The notes beneath the pieces are model-generated. The model ran no database searches. It had not been told where the DNA came from and saw nothing but the letters and a program-made list of their open reading frames with translations. Of a stretch of DNA of 61,354 bases, positions 51,248 to 61,354 are shown piece by piece. The stretch's first letter is position 1. Every line of letters begins with the position of its first letter. Origin of the DNA: Eimeria necatrix. Taxonomy: Eukaryota > Apicomplexa > Conoidasida > Eucoccidiorida > Eimeriidae. The translations under genes and the position numbers were made by a program. The stretch is from positions 2,501 to 63,854 of the forward strand of contig NW_013654944.1 of assembly GCF_000499385.1 (NCBI RefSeq). Reading direction: 5' to 3'.

Positions 51248-53334
51248 TGTGTTTAAGACGTTTAAGAGCCATCAGAAGTGGTGACCAGCGGTAGCGAGGA
51301 GAAGAACTGAAAGGACGACACACGAAATTACGATGGTTTACGGTTTAGGACCACCTTAACACCCAAAGCCTACCACAAAGGCCTGCGTCCCACGCAAGAA
51401 GCAAATAAAAAACATGAATATTCTATTTCAAATATGAATATTGTAAACAGTGCCGGCAGTGGCTCCAACACCAGCATCAAGCGCTGTGCTGCCACTGCGG
51501 CTGGAAGACGACATGCATGCAGCTACCGCAGGCGACAGAGGGCAAAGAAGACAGCGAAGCAGCACAGATCGACCCATCTTAGTTTGAATCTAGTCAAAAT
51601 TCACATTTATTCAATAGAAAAGAAATAAAATAGATGTTAGGATGGCTGCTTCTGTTTTTCTGTAGCAACTGATGGCCTGCTAGTAAGGGGGCAGCAATCT
51701 TCTTCGAATTCAGTACACTGTACCGTAAACGTCTTCATCATACAGTGCCAAGCGGATCCGTTCAGGGAAATATCCTGTGACATAATGGCTGGACTGGGAC
51801 TGAGAAACGTGAATTGATCTTCGACCCTAGAGCTGCGTCCTGTTACCGTACTGCAGACTACCGGAGAGTCAATAACTCCGCCGCTAAAGAGCCGTTTCTC
51901 CGAAATCACGGAAAAGTAAACACTGTGAAAAGTAAGTCAACTATATATATTGTTACTGCAGGAGCCTGCCCCACCCTTCAGCCAGAGGATTTCTAGCTGC
52001 AAGAACACTCGCTCAGCAACCTCGCTACCTCTACCAACTCGCAGCTCCTTAGCCCTAAAGCGTATTGCAACCCTATCGACCCAATCCCCCACGACCTATT
52101 CCTTCTAACCTAGACGCTTTTTGCGCATTCGGTGCTTGACTCAAGGCTTAGGGTTAAGGAAAACCCCGGCTGTACGTACACCGCAGCAGGGGCCCTGCGG
52201 ACACCCTCCACACCCCACACCTCCCACAGAAGGTGGTCTAGGAATATCGAGATCCGATCCCACGAGGGACCGCATCCTATACGGAAATCCGATATCACAT
52301 GGGATCGGACTCCAGAGGGAACCATCGTGGGATCGGTCTCCACCAGATCCCACCCCAGAATCTCACTTTCTGAACGGCTCCCAGTTGGGATCGCCTCCCA
52401 ATTGAAAAGATGAACATGCGGCATGGGTTCCTACCCAGCAAGGGATCGGATTGCTCCCTATACGGGACTAGATCCAAGGGACCAACTGGGGATCAGATCC
52501 CTCATACGGCCTAATCAGACTTGAAACTCACCTGGAAGCGGCTCAAGGGCTAGGATTGGATCCTGCTTGGAATGGGATCCTTACCTGGGATTGGTTCCAT
52601 ACCTGGGATCCAATCCCACCTTGAGGTAGACCCCACAAGGGTTCAGATTCCTCTATGCACCAGCCTTTATTTTGGCTCGTGACAAAGGACAGAATCCTTT
52701 CTGGGAGTCAAATGAATATGGGGTACCGGATCCAAGATGAGACCGGTTCCCCACCTGGGTACGGATCCCATGCGGGATCGGATCCCAAACAGTAGTGTAT
52801 TGGCATTAATACACATTAAAGAGAGGAGCGTACGGGAGGTCCTTGCTGCGATGTATGGAAGACAATGGACCTCCAAGTCCCTGAACAAAATGGTAAATTT
52901 GCTGCTGCTGCTGCTGCTGTTACTGATGCAGCAGCAGCAGCTGCTGCTGGAAAACGCGCTGTCGTTTACATTGCTGCTGTTTAACCCACTAACCTTCGTT
53001 CTGCTGCTGTTGTGCTGCAGTTTCTACCCACGACAGTGCCACGGCTGCTAACGATGACCTAGATACTGCTGCTGCTGCTGCTGCTCTTGCTGCTGCGTTT
53101 CCACAACGCAACAATGCGGGTGACCCTGGCAGCTGGCTGTTGCTGCTGCACCGTATGGTGCTGCATTGATTGGGCTTTTTTGTCATTGTTGCACTTGCTC
53201 CAGAAATCCTATAGATATCCCACACCGAAGCTGACTTGTGGACACCACAAATTATCCCCCCTGCTGCTGCTGGTACTGCTGCAGCTACTGCAGCAGCAGT
53301 CGCCCCTGCAGCGACAGCTGGTGCGTGAGCTGCA
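51248..53334. other. Gene-poor interval with GGATCC-rich and CTG repeats
   Basis: It contains the likely LETM1 promoter, a degenerate GGATC-rich zone (listed separately), and CTG/CAG runs at about 52900-52950 and 53065-53095. An interstitial TTAGGGTTAAGG is present near 52147, with a TGTACGTACACCGC motif beside it at about 52170. No gene supported. Confidence 0.6.
52225..52800. repeat. Degenerate GGGATCGGATCC-type repeat zone
   Basis: Variants of GGGATC, GGATCC and GATCGGA recur every 15-40 bases on both strands over about 575 bp, for example GATCCGATCCC, GGGATCGGACTCC, GGATCCGTTCC-like and GGGATCGGATCC forms. The core is itself palindromic. It looks like an old, decayed short satellite; no long open frame with a protein signature crosses it. 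Confidence 0.75.
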
Positions 53335-55551
53335 TTAGAAGCCCGCCGCATTATTTCGGGCATACAAGGAAGCTGGCGTTGTCGGTCTTGGTGCGGCTGC
53401 AGCTGCTGATGGGGAAGCAGCAGCAGCTCCAGCTGCTGGTGCTGCTTCAACGGCAGGCGCTCCGTTTCTACGCGGGCCTTTGAGAACACTGCTGCGCCTG
53501 TGTGCTCTTCTGCGTCTGTCGTACAAAGCTGACGCCTCCAGCCTGAGACAGCGGCTGATGTGTCTTGCTGCGGCAACATCTTGGTGCATCTGCTGTCGTA
53601 TTTGTTGTAGCTGCTGGAGTACCTGCTGCTGCTCCTGCACCTGCTGTTGCTGCTGCCGCAACTGTTGTTGCTGCTTCTCCACCTCCCCCATGTCATCAGA
53701 GCTCCCAAAGGACAGTCTGCTGAACTCAACGTTGAGCTGCTGCAGTCGCTGCTTCAGTTTCTGCTGCGCTGCGGTTGCCTGCAACACATCAGCACGACTT
53801 GCTGCTACTTGCTGCTGCATCTGCATCACCAACTTGTGGTGGTTTTGCTGCTGTAGCCGGATGCGGCTGAGACTATTTTTCACTTCGCACTCGAACGCGT
53901 GCTGTTGCTGTCCGTGCTGTTCCTGCTGTTGCTGCAGCTGCTGCTGCTGCTGCAGTTGTTGTTGCTGCTGCAGCTGCTGCATTTGCATCTGCACCTGCGC
54001 GCTGCCGTTCAAGGCCCGCAGCAACAACGCAGTGTCCCACATTTGCGCCTGCTGTTGCAGCAGCACTTGCTGCAGCAGAAGAAGCTGCTGCAATTGCTCC
54101 TGCTGCTTGTAGGAAATCTTACCCTTACGGCACTGCATGTCTCGCAAGAGTCGCAGCACCACTTGCTCCACCCTAACCCTCTTGCTGCGCTGTTGCAGAA
54201 GCTGAGCCAATGCAGCCTCTTGCTGAGGAGACAGGCTGCAGGAAGGCGAAGAGGCCTTCAATGCATTGTCCTCTTGCTGCTGCTGCTGCTGGTGTTTTTC
54301 CTGTTGTTGCTTGTCCACATGCTGCTGCTGCCCGTCTTGCTGCTGCGGCTGCTGCTGCACTTCTTCCTGTTGTGAGTGCTGCTGCTGCTTCTGATGTAGC
54401 TTTTCTTGGCTCTTGTTCTGTTGCTGCTTGTACGTCTGCTGCTTCTGTGCCTTCTGCTGCTGCTGCCTCAGCAGCTGCTGCGAGTTGGCGCAGCCTGCTG
54501 CTCCTTCCTCTGGGCTCGGCAAACGCGTATTAATTTTCCTGTCCTGCGTCTTGTGGAAGTAACGCAACTCAGACATCCTCTCGATGTGTGGTTTGCTGCT
54601 GTGCATGCGCCTGTGAGGCAGCTGCTGCTGCTGCTGCAGCTGCGGCAGCGGCTGTGGCGGAGTTGGTAGCAGCGGGCTAAGAGAAGATGCACTCTGCCTC
54701 CTCCTTTCCCGTAAACCTGCTGCTGGCAGAAGTAGCCGCCTTCCCTCCAATTTAGGACTTTGCAGAAGTGGCGGTTGTTGTTGCGGCTGCTGCTGCGGCT
54801 GCTGTTGCTTTGGTGGTAACTGCTGCTGCTGTTGCTGCTGCTGCTTCCGCTGTGGCAGGGGCGGCGGAGGAGGCGGTTGCTGCGGCGGTTGCTGCTGCAG
54901 TTGGTGCTTCTGCGACCCTTCCAATCCACTTCTCTGGATCTGCTGCTGTGCAGATTCCTTGCATATGGATCCGCTCCTACAATCATGTTGCTGCTGCTGA
55001 TGCTGTTGTACAAACCCAGGGGGCTGGGAAGATACGCTATTTTGAGTGTCTGGCTGTAGCAGTTGATCGAGCTGCTGCAGCTGTTGCAGGTGCTGCTGCT
55101 GTAGCATCTGCTCCTGCTGCCGCTGGTATTCCAGCAGCTGCTGCATTAGAGGATGTGTCTCTCGGCAGCCACGCCGCAAGGGCGGCTCTTCCGCTCCAGC
55201 AGCAGCAGCAAAGCGCTCCACATCTACTCGTTTATTTATGGAATGCAGGCAACCTTCGTGAAGCACGTGGTGGTGCTGCTGCTGCTCCAGAAGCTGCTGC
55301 TGAGCCGGCGGCAGCTGCTGCTGCTGTTGCGATAGCCGCTGCTGTGGCACCTGCTGTGGTGGTTGGTGCTGCATGCATGGTCTGTGTATGTAATGCTGCG
55401 GAAGTGGAAGCTGCTGCAGCTGCAGCTGCAGGTGCTGCTGGAACTGTTGATGCTGCAGCTGCTGCAGGTGCTGCTGATGTGGAAGGCTAGCTGCTCTGAG
55501 TAGCTCGCCAAAGGGCTCTGCACGGCCCAAATCTCCGCAGCTACAGTGCAT
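53335..55551 (-). CDS. Gln-rich coiled-coil protein
   Basis: A single open reading frame of 738 residues from the first in-frame ATG (DNMHCSCGDLG context) to TAA. The same frame is open for 35 codons further upstream without ATG, so a 5' exon is possible. More than a third of residues are Gln, mostly CAG runs broken by His, Leu and Pro. Non-repeat islands suggest a real gene: MSELRYFHKTQDRKINTRLP, then RVEQVVLRLLRDMQCRKGKI, then SRIRLQQQNHHKLVMQMQQQ, then LNVEFSRLSFGSSDDMGEVE, and ARHISRCLRLEASALYDRRR near the end. The heptad pattern in the C-terminal half predicts a long coiled coil. No domain recognised; a structural or nuclear scaffold role would be a guess. The opposite strand gives poly-Leu/Cys/Ala frames that are shadows. 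Confidence 0.65.
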   Translation of the reverse strand: MHCSCGDLGRAEPFGELLRAASLPHQQHLQQLQHQQFQQHLQLQLQQLPLPQHYIHRPCMQHQPPQQVPQQRLSQQQQQLPPAQQQLLEQQQHHHVLHEGCLHSINKRVDVERFAAAAGAEEPPLRRGCRETHPLMQQLLEYQRQQEQMLQQQHLQQLQQLDQLLQPDTQNSVSSQPPGFVQQHQQQQHDCRSGSICKESAQQQIQRSGLEGSQKHQLQQQPPQQPPPPPPLPQRKQQQQQQQQLPPKQQQPQQQPQQQPPLLQSPKLEGRRLLLPAAGLRERRRQSASSLSPLLPTPPQPLPQLQQQQQLPHRRMHSSKPHIERMSELRYFHKTQDRKINTRLPSPEEGAAGCANSQQLLRQQQQKAQKQQTYKQQQNKSQEKLHQKQQQHSQQEEVQQQPQQQDGQQQHVDKQQQEKHQQQQQQEDNALKASSPSCSLSPQQEAALAQLLQQRSKRVRVEQVVLRLLRDMQCRKGKISYKQQEQLQQLLLLQQVLLQQQAQMWDTALLLRALNGSAQVQMQMQQLQQQQQLQQQQQLQQQQEQHGQQQHAFECEVKNSLSRIRLQQQNHHKLVMQMQQQVAASRADVLQATAAQQKLKQRLQQLNVEFSRLSFGSSDDMGEVEKQQQQLRQQQQQVQEQQQVLQQLQQIRQQMHQDVAAARHISRCLRLEASALYDRRRRAHRRSSVLKGPRRNGAPAVEAAPAAGAAAASPSAAAAAPRPTTPASLYARNNAAGF

Positions 55552-56164
55552 GTTGTCTTGCTGTTGCCGCTGCTGCTGCTCGCCGCAACAGCAGCAGCGG
55601 CAGCAGCTGCTGGCTGCGCGGCGCGATCGGCTCCGGGAGGTACTGCTGTGCGCCACAGTTCAGACCATGGCCGAACAAATGTTTTCGCGGTATAAAATGT
55701 CCAATGAAAAGAAAGACGGAGAAAAAGAATAAATTACATCGAAATTGAGAAGCTTATTGAGGCGCTTTGCTAGTGCTGCTGCTGTTCAGTTGACCTGCGG
55801 GGCAGCGGCGGGCCAGGCAGGTGAGGGCGCTGTGTTGTTCCTCTTGCTTGTTTGAAACTAATTCTGAAGAAAAACGTATAAAATTAATGCACCCTAATGC
55901 ATTCAATTCCAAACAAAAGAGGCAGCAGTGTCAAGGAAATATGACAACACATCCTTCGGCAGCAAGAGTAGCAGCTGAAGTAGCAATGTGGGCCCCACGC
56001 AGCCAACAGTAGCCGCCCTAGCTGTCACGTCCTCTCCATCCACCTTATCCAGCTAGATTTCCACTTTATCCAATTTAATCGAAAAGAAAAACAAAAGCAC
56101 ACAAAACACTGGGCAGAAATGTGTGTAGCAAATTCCAGCATACTCTTGGGCAGCCATTCAGACG

Positions 56165-56222
56165 CTAGGGCCCCCTAGAAGGACCCCTTCGGGGCCCCTA
56201 TGGGCCCCTAAGGGGCCCCCGT
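56165..56222. repeat. GGGGCCCC-rich palindromic patch
   Basis: Several short palindromes are packed together: CTAGGGCCCCCTAG, CCCCTTCGGGG, GGGGCCCC, GGGCCC and AAGGGGCCCC. The patch is almost pure G/C inside balanced DNA. Similar GGCCCC clusters occur near 880 and, within coding sequence, at about 50545-50600 and 50995-51030. Confidence 0.75.
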
Positions 56223-57902
56223 GATTTTTGCTGCGCGACCCCGCCACCTTTCACTTCGAAGAAACTTACGGATACAAATATCAACATAATTAATTGCAGC
56301 GAACTGAATGGTTAGTGGCAGCTCAGTGTCCACAGCAATGTTGACTTTTCAGCGGCTGCGTTGCTGCGCGAGGGGTGGCACTCTGTATTGCAAATCTAAA
56401 TGCAAGCTGACGCGTCGACAATAACTCTGCATGCGAACGTACGCAGCTGTGCCCACGTTTTCGTTCTATCCTAGTGAGAAGAACGGGGCCACATATCTCC
56501 ACAAGTCCTCCCCATTACATCGAACCATCCACTTCTCTTTCCTGTCTTTTGGGCTTAGTTGCGCTATCACAATCCTGTGTATGTCTGTTTTGGCCCTCTT
56601 AGTTATATGCCGTCCAGTTGCTGGGACAACTAGTCCGTAGATCCTTGTTGCCCTTCCCAAGCTTCTGAAAGCTACGGTTAAGAGCGCAGAGTTTCTAGAC
56701 TTCGTCTTTAAGTCCAGCTGTTCCGTTTGCCATCCCTGTGCTTCGCCTAGCATTGTCAGCCTGTTGCAATTGAGGTGCGCGTCCCTGTGTGTCCCGCTCC
56801 ATCTCCAAAGATTGCCACACGCACACATATTTGCTTTTTGGCTCCGGCGTGGAACATGCTGAAACAAGCTGGTGGGAAAGCTGCGTAGTCTAAACCCCTC
56901 CTTTTCGTACGATACTATTCCGGGTCAGATGCTTTAGCCAGCAAAACCTCTTCAGCAGAGCCAAGATATATATGTGCAGCAGATTCTGCTACTCGACCCG
57001 GTCTTTGCGGGCTCGCGGTTGGTACATGGACTGTGCGGGGCCAAGACTAACAGCTGCAGGATTGACCAATAGCGATGGCCAAACAATGACAGGTCCAAGA
57101 TTAGCATCTGTACAGAGCAGAGCCCTCAGTGAAGTGGTCCCGCTGCTGCCCTGCCCTAGACAAGGGCAACCTCACACAGACTGCACCCAGCAGTGTTCCC
57201 CTTGCGTATAGACGCATACTGCTGATGAACCTGACTAACTTTTCAAATACCTTATGAATCCGTGTAACGTGATGTGTTACGGTGTTCTTTACACAACTAG
57301 TTTGCTGCTGGGCACCCACAGACAGGTAAGGACACGAAAACGTAGATGCCTTCCGCCGTCCAGTTCGCAAGTGGCCAGAAAGTTTAACGTAGAGGGCTCC
57401 TTACGCACCGTCGCGTAGTAAAAATGTCCTAGTAGCTGATGATCTGTGACAAGCACTGCACTACTACAACCCGCGTGACAGAGTTCTGCGCTGCGGCCCA
57501 CAGTTCTTCACGGCTATGACACAACTGTATTGTTCGAAGCGATTTGCGCGTCATTACACAGTTAAGTAACTCCAATGAAGGGAGGCATGTTACAGCATGC
57601 AATGCCCCGCTCAACGCTGGAATAGTCACGGCGGCTTCTGTAGATGTGGAGTATATCACAGACCTGCTAGTTACTATGTCGCCAGAAGGTACAAAGAGAG
57701 CAAGTTTTCCCGATTCTCTTGAGCTCCTGGTAAGGCAGAGTGCTGATGTCTTGCTGTTCAGGTGATACCAATCTACTGAAGAAGAAGGAACTACCAAGTA
57801 CTCTTCCACTACCAGGTGACAAAACTGTGAGTTGCAGTGCAAGTGTTCAGCTCGATTCCTTCTGGTGTGCTTCTTTACAACCTGAGATCCTGCATTTTAT
57901 CC

Positions 57903-58000
57903 GGATCTCAATGAAGATTCAGGGTTGAGAACTTACTGTTAAGGTGGGCTAAATCCCACCTTAACAGTAAGTTCTCAACCCTGAATCTTCATTGAGATCC
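57903..58000. repeat. Perfect 46-bp inverted repeat with 6-nt loop
   Basis: The arm at 57903-57948 is the exact reverse complement of 57955-58000; the loop is CTAAAT. No mismatch was found by hand over 46 bases, and identity stops sharply at both ends. A transcript would fold into a long stable hairpin. Confidence 0.95.
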
Positions 58001-60348
58001 TAGATGCTGAATTTTACCTAACTAGTTGCGACGAGCAATTCTGTACATTTACTTCATTGAGCAGCCGCGGTTCAAAAATTATCAAAGCGATGATAGCAGC
58101 ATATGCTGTCAGCAGACGCCAGAAATGCAGAGAAGGGCGAACAGGCATAGTTTTTCCACAATCTCTGTTCTACAGTGTATTCTCCTGATAAGCTGCTCTC
58201 AGCAAGTAATGGCTGCAAACGTGTAATTACTGCTGAATGCGTTCTCCACGATTAGAATGAAAAATAGCTCGTGAATATGCAATTGTGCGCACTTGCATGA
58301 TCAAAAAGACGGACCATGCACTGCCGTGCTAGAAGAGACGCACTTACTGCAGTTGCAGAATTGACGGGAAACTATACACAATGCACTTGTGTATTCTGCA
58401 TAAAAGGAACCATCCAGCCACACCGTCATCTGCATAAAGCACATTCTCTGCCTTTCTCCTAAGTTCTGGAATGCCAACTAGTAGCCTCAATCCTGCCTGT
58501 CTCATGGAAAAGCCTGTTGCGTCGCCGCTGGTATGGAATTTCGTGGTGTCATCAGTGCTATGCAAGGCGCCAGATGAAGACCTTACTGACATAGTAGCAA
58601 TAGAACGGACTCTTACAATTTATAAGCACAGGTGCAGTCTTTGTTCCTCTTTTCCATAAGTTTTAAATAAAGAATTCCAGAGCTTCACAGCACTACAGCA
58701 CAAGACCTGGCAAAATTCCGTCCTGTTTACAGGATACATTTGCGGCCACTTTCATATCCTTTCCGCACATTTCAATACTTACTGAAGCAAAGGACGAGCC
58801 AGTTGGCCGTCTGCGCCAGACCCGATCATGGACGAATGCGGTGAAACAACCATCACTTCCAGAGCAGTTTTTGTGAACAGCATAAAAGCTCTGGCCTGCT
58901 TGCAAATTCGGCCTGACTTGCATATATGTTTGCAAAAGCTAAGAAATATTTTCTGCTTTCATCGTGTTACTACACGTCATAACTCAATGCCGGATGTTGC
59001 CAAGCTTCCGCTCTGCATGCGTCTTTATTTCCCAACAGCTGCTGAGTGTATATCGTTTTGATGGGGATACACTTGCCTTTGAAGGCCCTAACCTGACGTA
59101 GCTCGCTGTTTATTCGCTGTTGACGGTTTTGCGGCTAATTTTCGTCTGTGGTGGCAGTTGACTAATACCACAGCGCTTCGTCCATACTGCATGCACTCTT
59201 GCTGAAAAAAAGCGCGTTTAACAGTAAACTCAACTTCGTTCGTGATCCACGACGTAAAATACTGCCGCTCAAAGCATCCTTGACGAAACAGCAGAGCAAC
59301 TCATGCGTGCCGAGCTGCATACAAACACTTTAAAAGCCACATAAACAAATGATTGCATACATTGAGAACTGCTTGCCATCTTGTGCCCATACCCATACTC
59401 CAACCCTTGCTTTCCTTCTCATAACACACCATAAAGCCTGCTAGCTAGTACCACGCCACGAGGACGGGAAGCAAGCAAACTGATTCATTTCACCAATCCA
59501 GTGTAGAGATGCCAAAGAGCTGACGGGCAGCCCATGTTTCTGAAGCAGCTTCTGCTCTCCTTTTTGCACCACTTTCAGTGCTGTGCAGTGCTCTGCTATA
59601 CGTGAAGTCGAAGTACCGTGCACATGGCTTACCACCTGAGGGTTTCTGGCACTTCTGGAATGCACCACTAGTTAAACTAAACAGTAGTTCAAATTACTTT
59701 CTCAGCATCACTAAAAATATTGTGTTCTAGAAGATCCTGCGTTGGAAAAATGAATCCAGTACCAGAAAAGCATGTTGCCTCCGACAATGTTCAACAAACT
59801 GTGCGAGTCCAGTTGCATGGAGGAAAATGACGATAAATTCGCACAATGCCATGTTTTCTTACTGAAGGAGCGTTCGAAATAGTAATCAACCGTTCTGTAT
59901 TCGTTGGGCCAGTAAATGCTCTACCACAGTTCGCTGAGAAGCAATGGGCGGCACTTCAGTCCTGCAGTGCTGCACGAGTTCCTTGCTATGAGGCTGCTTC
60001 ACTTGGCTTGGTCTATAGAAAGGAAAGTGAGCATGGTTTAGCTTCGAAACTGTTGTGCATGAGCCGCAGATGAAGGCACGGACAACAGCAACGTAAAAAT
60101 GCCTTTGCCACGCCCTTCGATAATACATTGTCACATGCCCGTGCCTTCTACCGCCGGTAAAAAACGTACAGCACGTCTGAATAACGATAAATTAGGTATT
60201 ATCTTTGTGCAATGTGTGGAGGATGGAGAAGCACACCAACCGATGCATTAATATTCCTAGTTCTACCATGTAAATGCTAAAATTGAAATCACGTGTACGC
60301 TTGCAGTGCACAAACATTTCGACGTACTGTTCCCGTCGTCAATCTGCT

Positions 60349-60421
60349 GACAGTAAGGAGGCCGAAAATGAGGGGACGCAGCCCAGAGCTGCGCCTCTGC
60401 ATTCTCGGCCTCCTTACTGTC
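60349..60421. repeat. Imperfect 34-bp inverted repeat
   Basis: GACAGTAAGGAGGCCGA at 60349 pairs with the complement ending at 60421. Over 34 bases there are about five mismatches, clustered near the 5-nt loop (60383-60387), so the outer stem is perfect and the inner stem is decayed. Confidence 0.9.
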
Positions 60422-61354
60422 GAAAGCATCGTTCTGTGCTAGCCAGGGAAAGGTAGCAAACATTCTGTGAGCTTTAAAACTCACGTCCTGTGAAGTTCAA
60501 AGCTGCAGAATACACACATCATATATACACTGAAGCAACACAGTTTCTCTGTCCACTGATGCTGGTGACTACTCCACACAACACCCGCTCTGCTACGCAT
60601 AAACTTACCGGCTCAGACGGCTATACAAATGCTGCTTCCTTCTGCGCAAAAGCTGTGCGCGGAGTCACCAGCTTTAGCTATTTCAACACCAGGTCAATTG
60701 GATGAAAGAAATAACCGGAAAACTGCACAGTGCAAGCAAGGCCAAAGCAAGCCCTCTCTGATACCTTCAGTCAAAACGACTACAGGAAAAAGTCCCTTGA
60801 CGGCCCCTTAACGTACAATTGCACTCAAAACAAATCCCACAGAAGCATTCAAACACTACTGCTCCACAGTGACAAATACTAACGTCTGGAAAGGCAAAAC
60901 ACTAGCCCGCTATTTCCATGCTGCGACGCAGATATTCTTTTCCCACAACACACCAAATATGCTGGCCAATCGCGTCCTGCAAGGCTGGGAGCAGGACTCG
61001 GCAAAATGCTTCACGCGTCTCAGACTACAGAGCCTGCTGACCCATTCTGCCGAGCTCCTTTCAGCTTTCAACACACGCCACGTGGTGACACTCGTATGCC
61101 CCAAGCATACACAGACAGCGTCACTTGTCATTACGTCGATGGTCCTATTAGAACTGACCGCGGGCCTCAAGGTGCTGAACATACCTGTTACGGAATCGCA
61201 GGATCTAGAGGCCACGGAAGTAGCCTAGTGCATGGGCACATCAGGCGCTTTCTCCACCAGTTCAATTTCCCTGCAGTCCCAGGCTCGGCGACAGCTAACG
61301 CGTTCTCATATTTACACCCCACAAAAGAAGCGCGCGGCGCTTCAGCAAGACCTC

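Larger units (their letters stand above)
55552..61354. other. Unassigned right-hand segment
   Basis: No gene can be assigned. Open frames of 60-137 codons occur on both strands, some flanked by usable splice sites. Examples are a minus frame at 57429-57842, a minus frame at 58693-58935 containing SFYAVHKNCSGSDGCFTAFV, and a plus frame at 60869-61228 that follows CTCCACAG and ends in TAG. They may be exons of one or more many-exon genes, or decayed sequence; I see no family motif. Two inverted repeats and a GGCCCC-rich patch are listed separately. Confidence 0.45.

Noticed and set aside
52225..52800. CRISPR-like or IS-like array
   Set aside because: The repeats are irregular in spacing and sequence, and all other evidence points to a eukaryotic nuclear genome.
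53480..54533. Plus-strand Cys/Leu-rich frames opposite the Gln-rich gene
   Set aside because: They are complements of CAG runs; the non-repeat islands only make sense on the minus strand.
56466..56867. 133-codon minus frame, with a nearby plus segment reading VGTWTVRGQD, considered as a LINE endonuclease remnant
   Set aside because: One short match resembling the start of LINE endonucleases is not enough; no reverse transcriptase motif, target-site duplication or poly-A tail was seen.
60869..61228. Terminal exon of an unknown gene
   Set aside because: It has an acceptor-like CCACAG at its start and a stop, but no upstream partner exon or family motif could be shown.

Overview
The window looks like nuclear DNA of a coccidian apicomplexan, most probably Eimeria. 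It carries TTTAGGG-type telomere-like repeats, long CAG/CTG runs that appear in introns and as Gln, Ala or Ser homopolymers in proteins, many short GT-AG introns, and an ApiAP2 factor with an ACDC-like domain. The assignment to Eimeria is inference from these traits; I could not run a search.

Layout. Positions 1-2400 are repeat-rich subtelomere-like DNA: imperfect CTG repeats, AAACCCT arrays, then TTTAGGG arrays in the opposite orientation, and a palindromic TGTACGTACA motif family. Next, on the minus strand, is a bifunctional ATP sulfurylase/APS kinase gene (5777-2402) whose introns and exons are full of CAG repeats. After a gene-poor stretch come a single-exon ApiAP2/ACDC gene (9713-12313, +), a 13-exon gene for a secreted LamG/jelly-roll protein (13992-15796, +), a large WD40 gene (22087-17040, -), a small acidic/basic nuclear-type protein gene (25297-23749, -) and a J-domain protein (26396-27340, +).

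From 28147 to 43401 lie a secreted protein with a Gly/Tyr/Met-rich block and a very long Lys/Ala repeat tail (31606-28147, -), a PITH-domain protein (34262-32878, -), and a secreted Glu/Lys-rich protein with a compact cysteine module (37035-43401, +). A LETM1-family mitochondrial protein follows (51247-44813, -), then a GGATCC-rich degenerate repeat zone and a Gln-rich coiled-coil protein (55551-53335, -). Positions 55.6-61.4 kb have no gene I can assign, but contain a perfect 46-bp hairpin and a second imperfect one.

The genes do not form an operon or an obvious pathway. They are separate eukaryotic loci covering sulfate activation, transcription control, mitochondrial ion handling, chaperone recruitment and two secreted low-complexity proteins. 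I checked exon phases by hand for the sulfurylase/kinase, LamG, Lys-rich, PITH and Glu/Lys-rich genes and for most of LETM1. The exon structures of the WD40 and NIP30-like genes are only partly resolved.

I see no defence system or clear mobile element. The most unusual signals are tandem duplications that copy splice sites (a 51-bp acceptor triplication in the sulfurylase gene and an 88-bp-spaced donor duplication in LETM1), the dispersed palindrome family, the two secreted low-complexity proteins, and the perfect hairpin.
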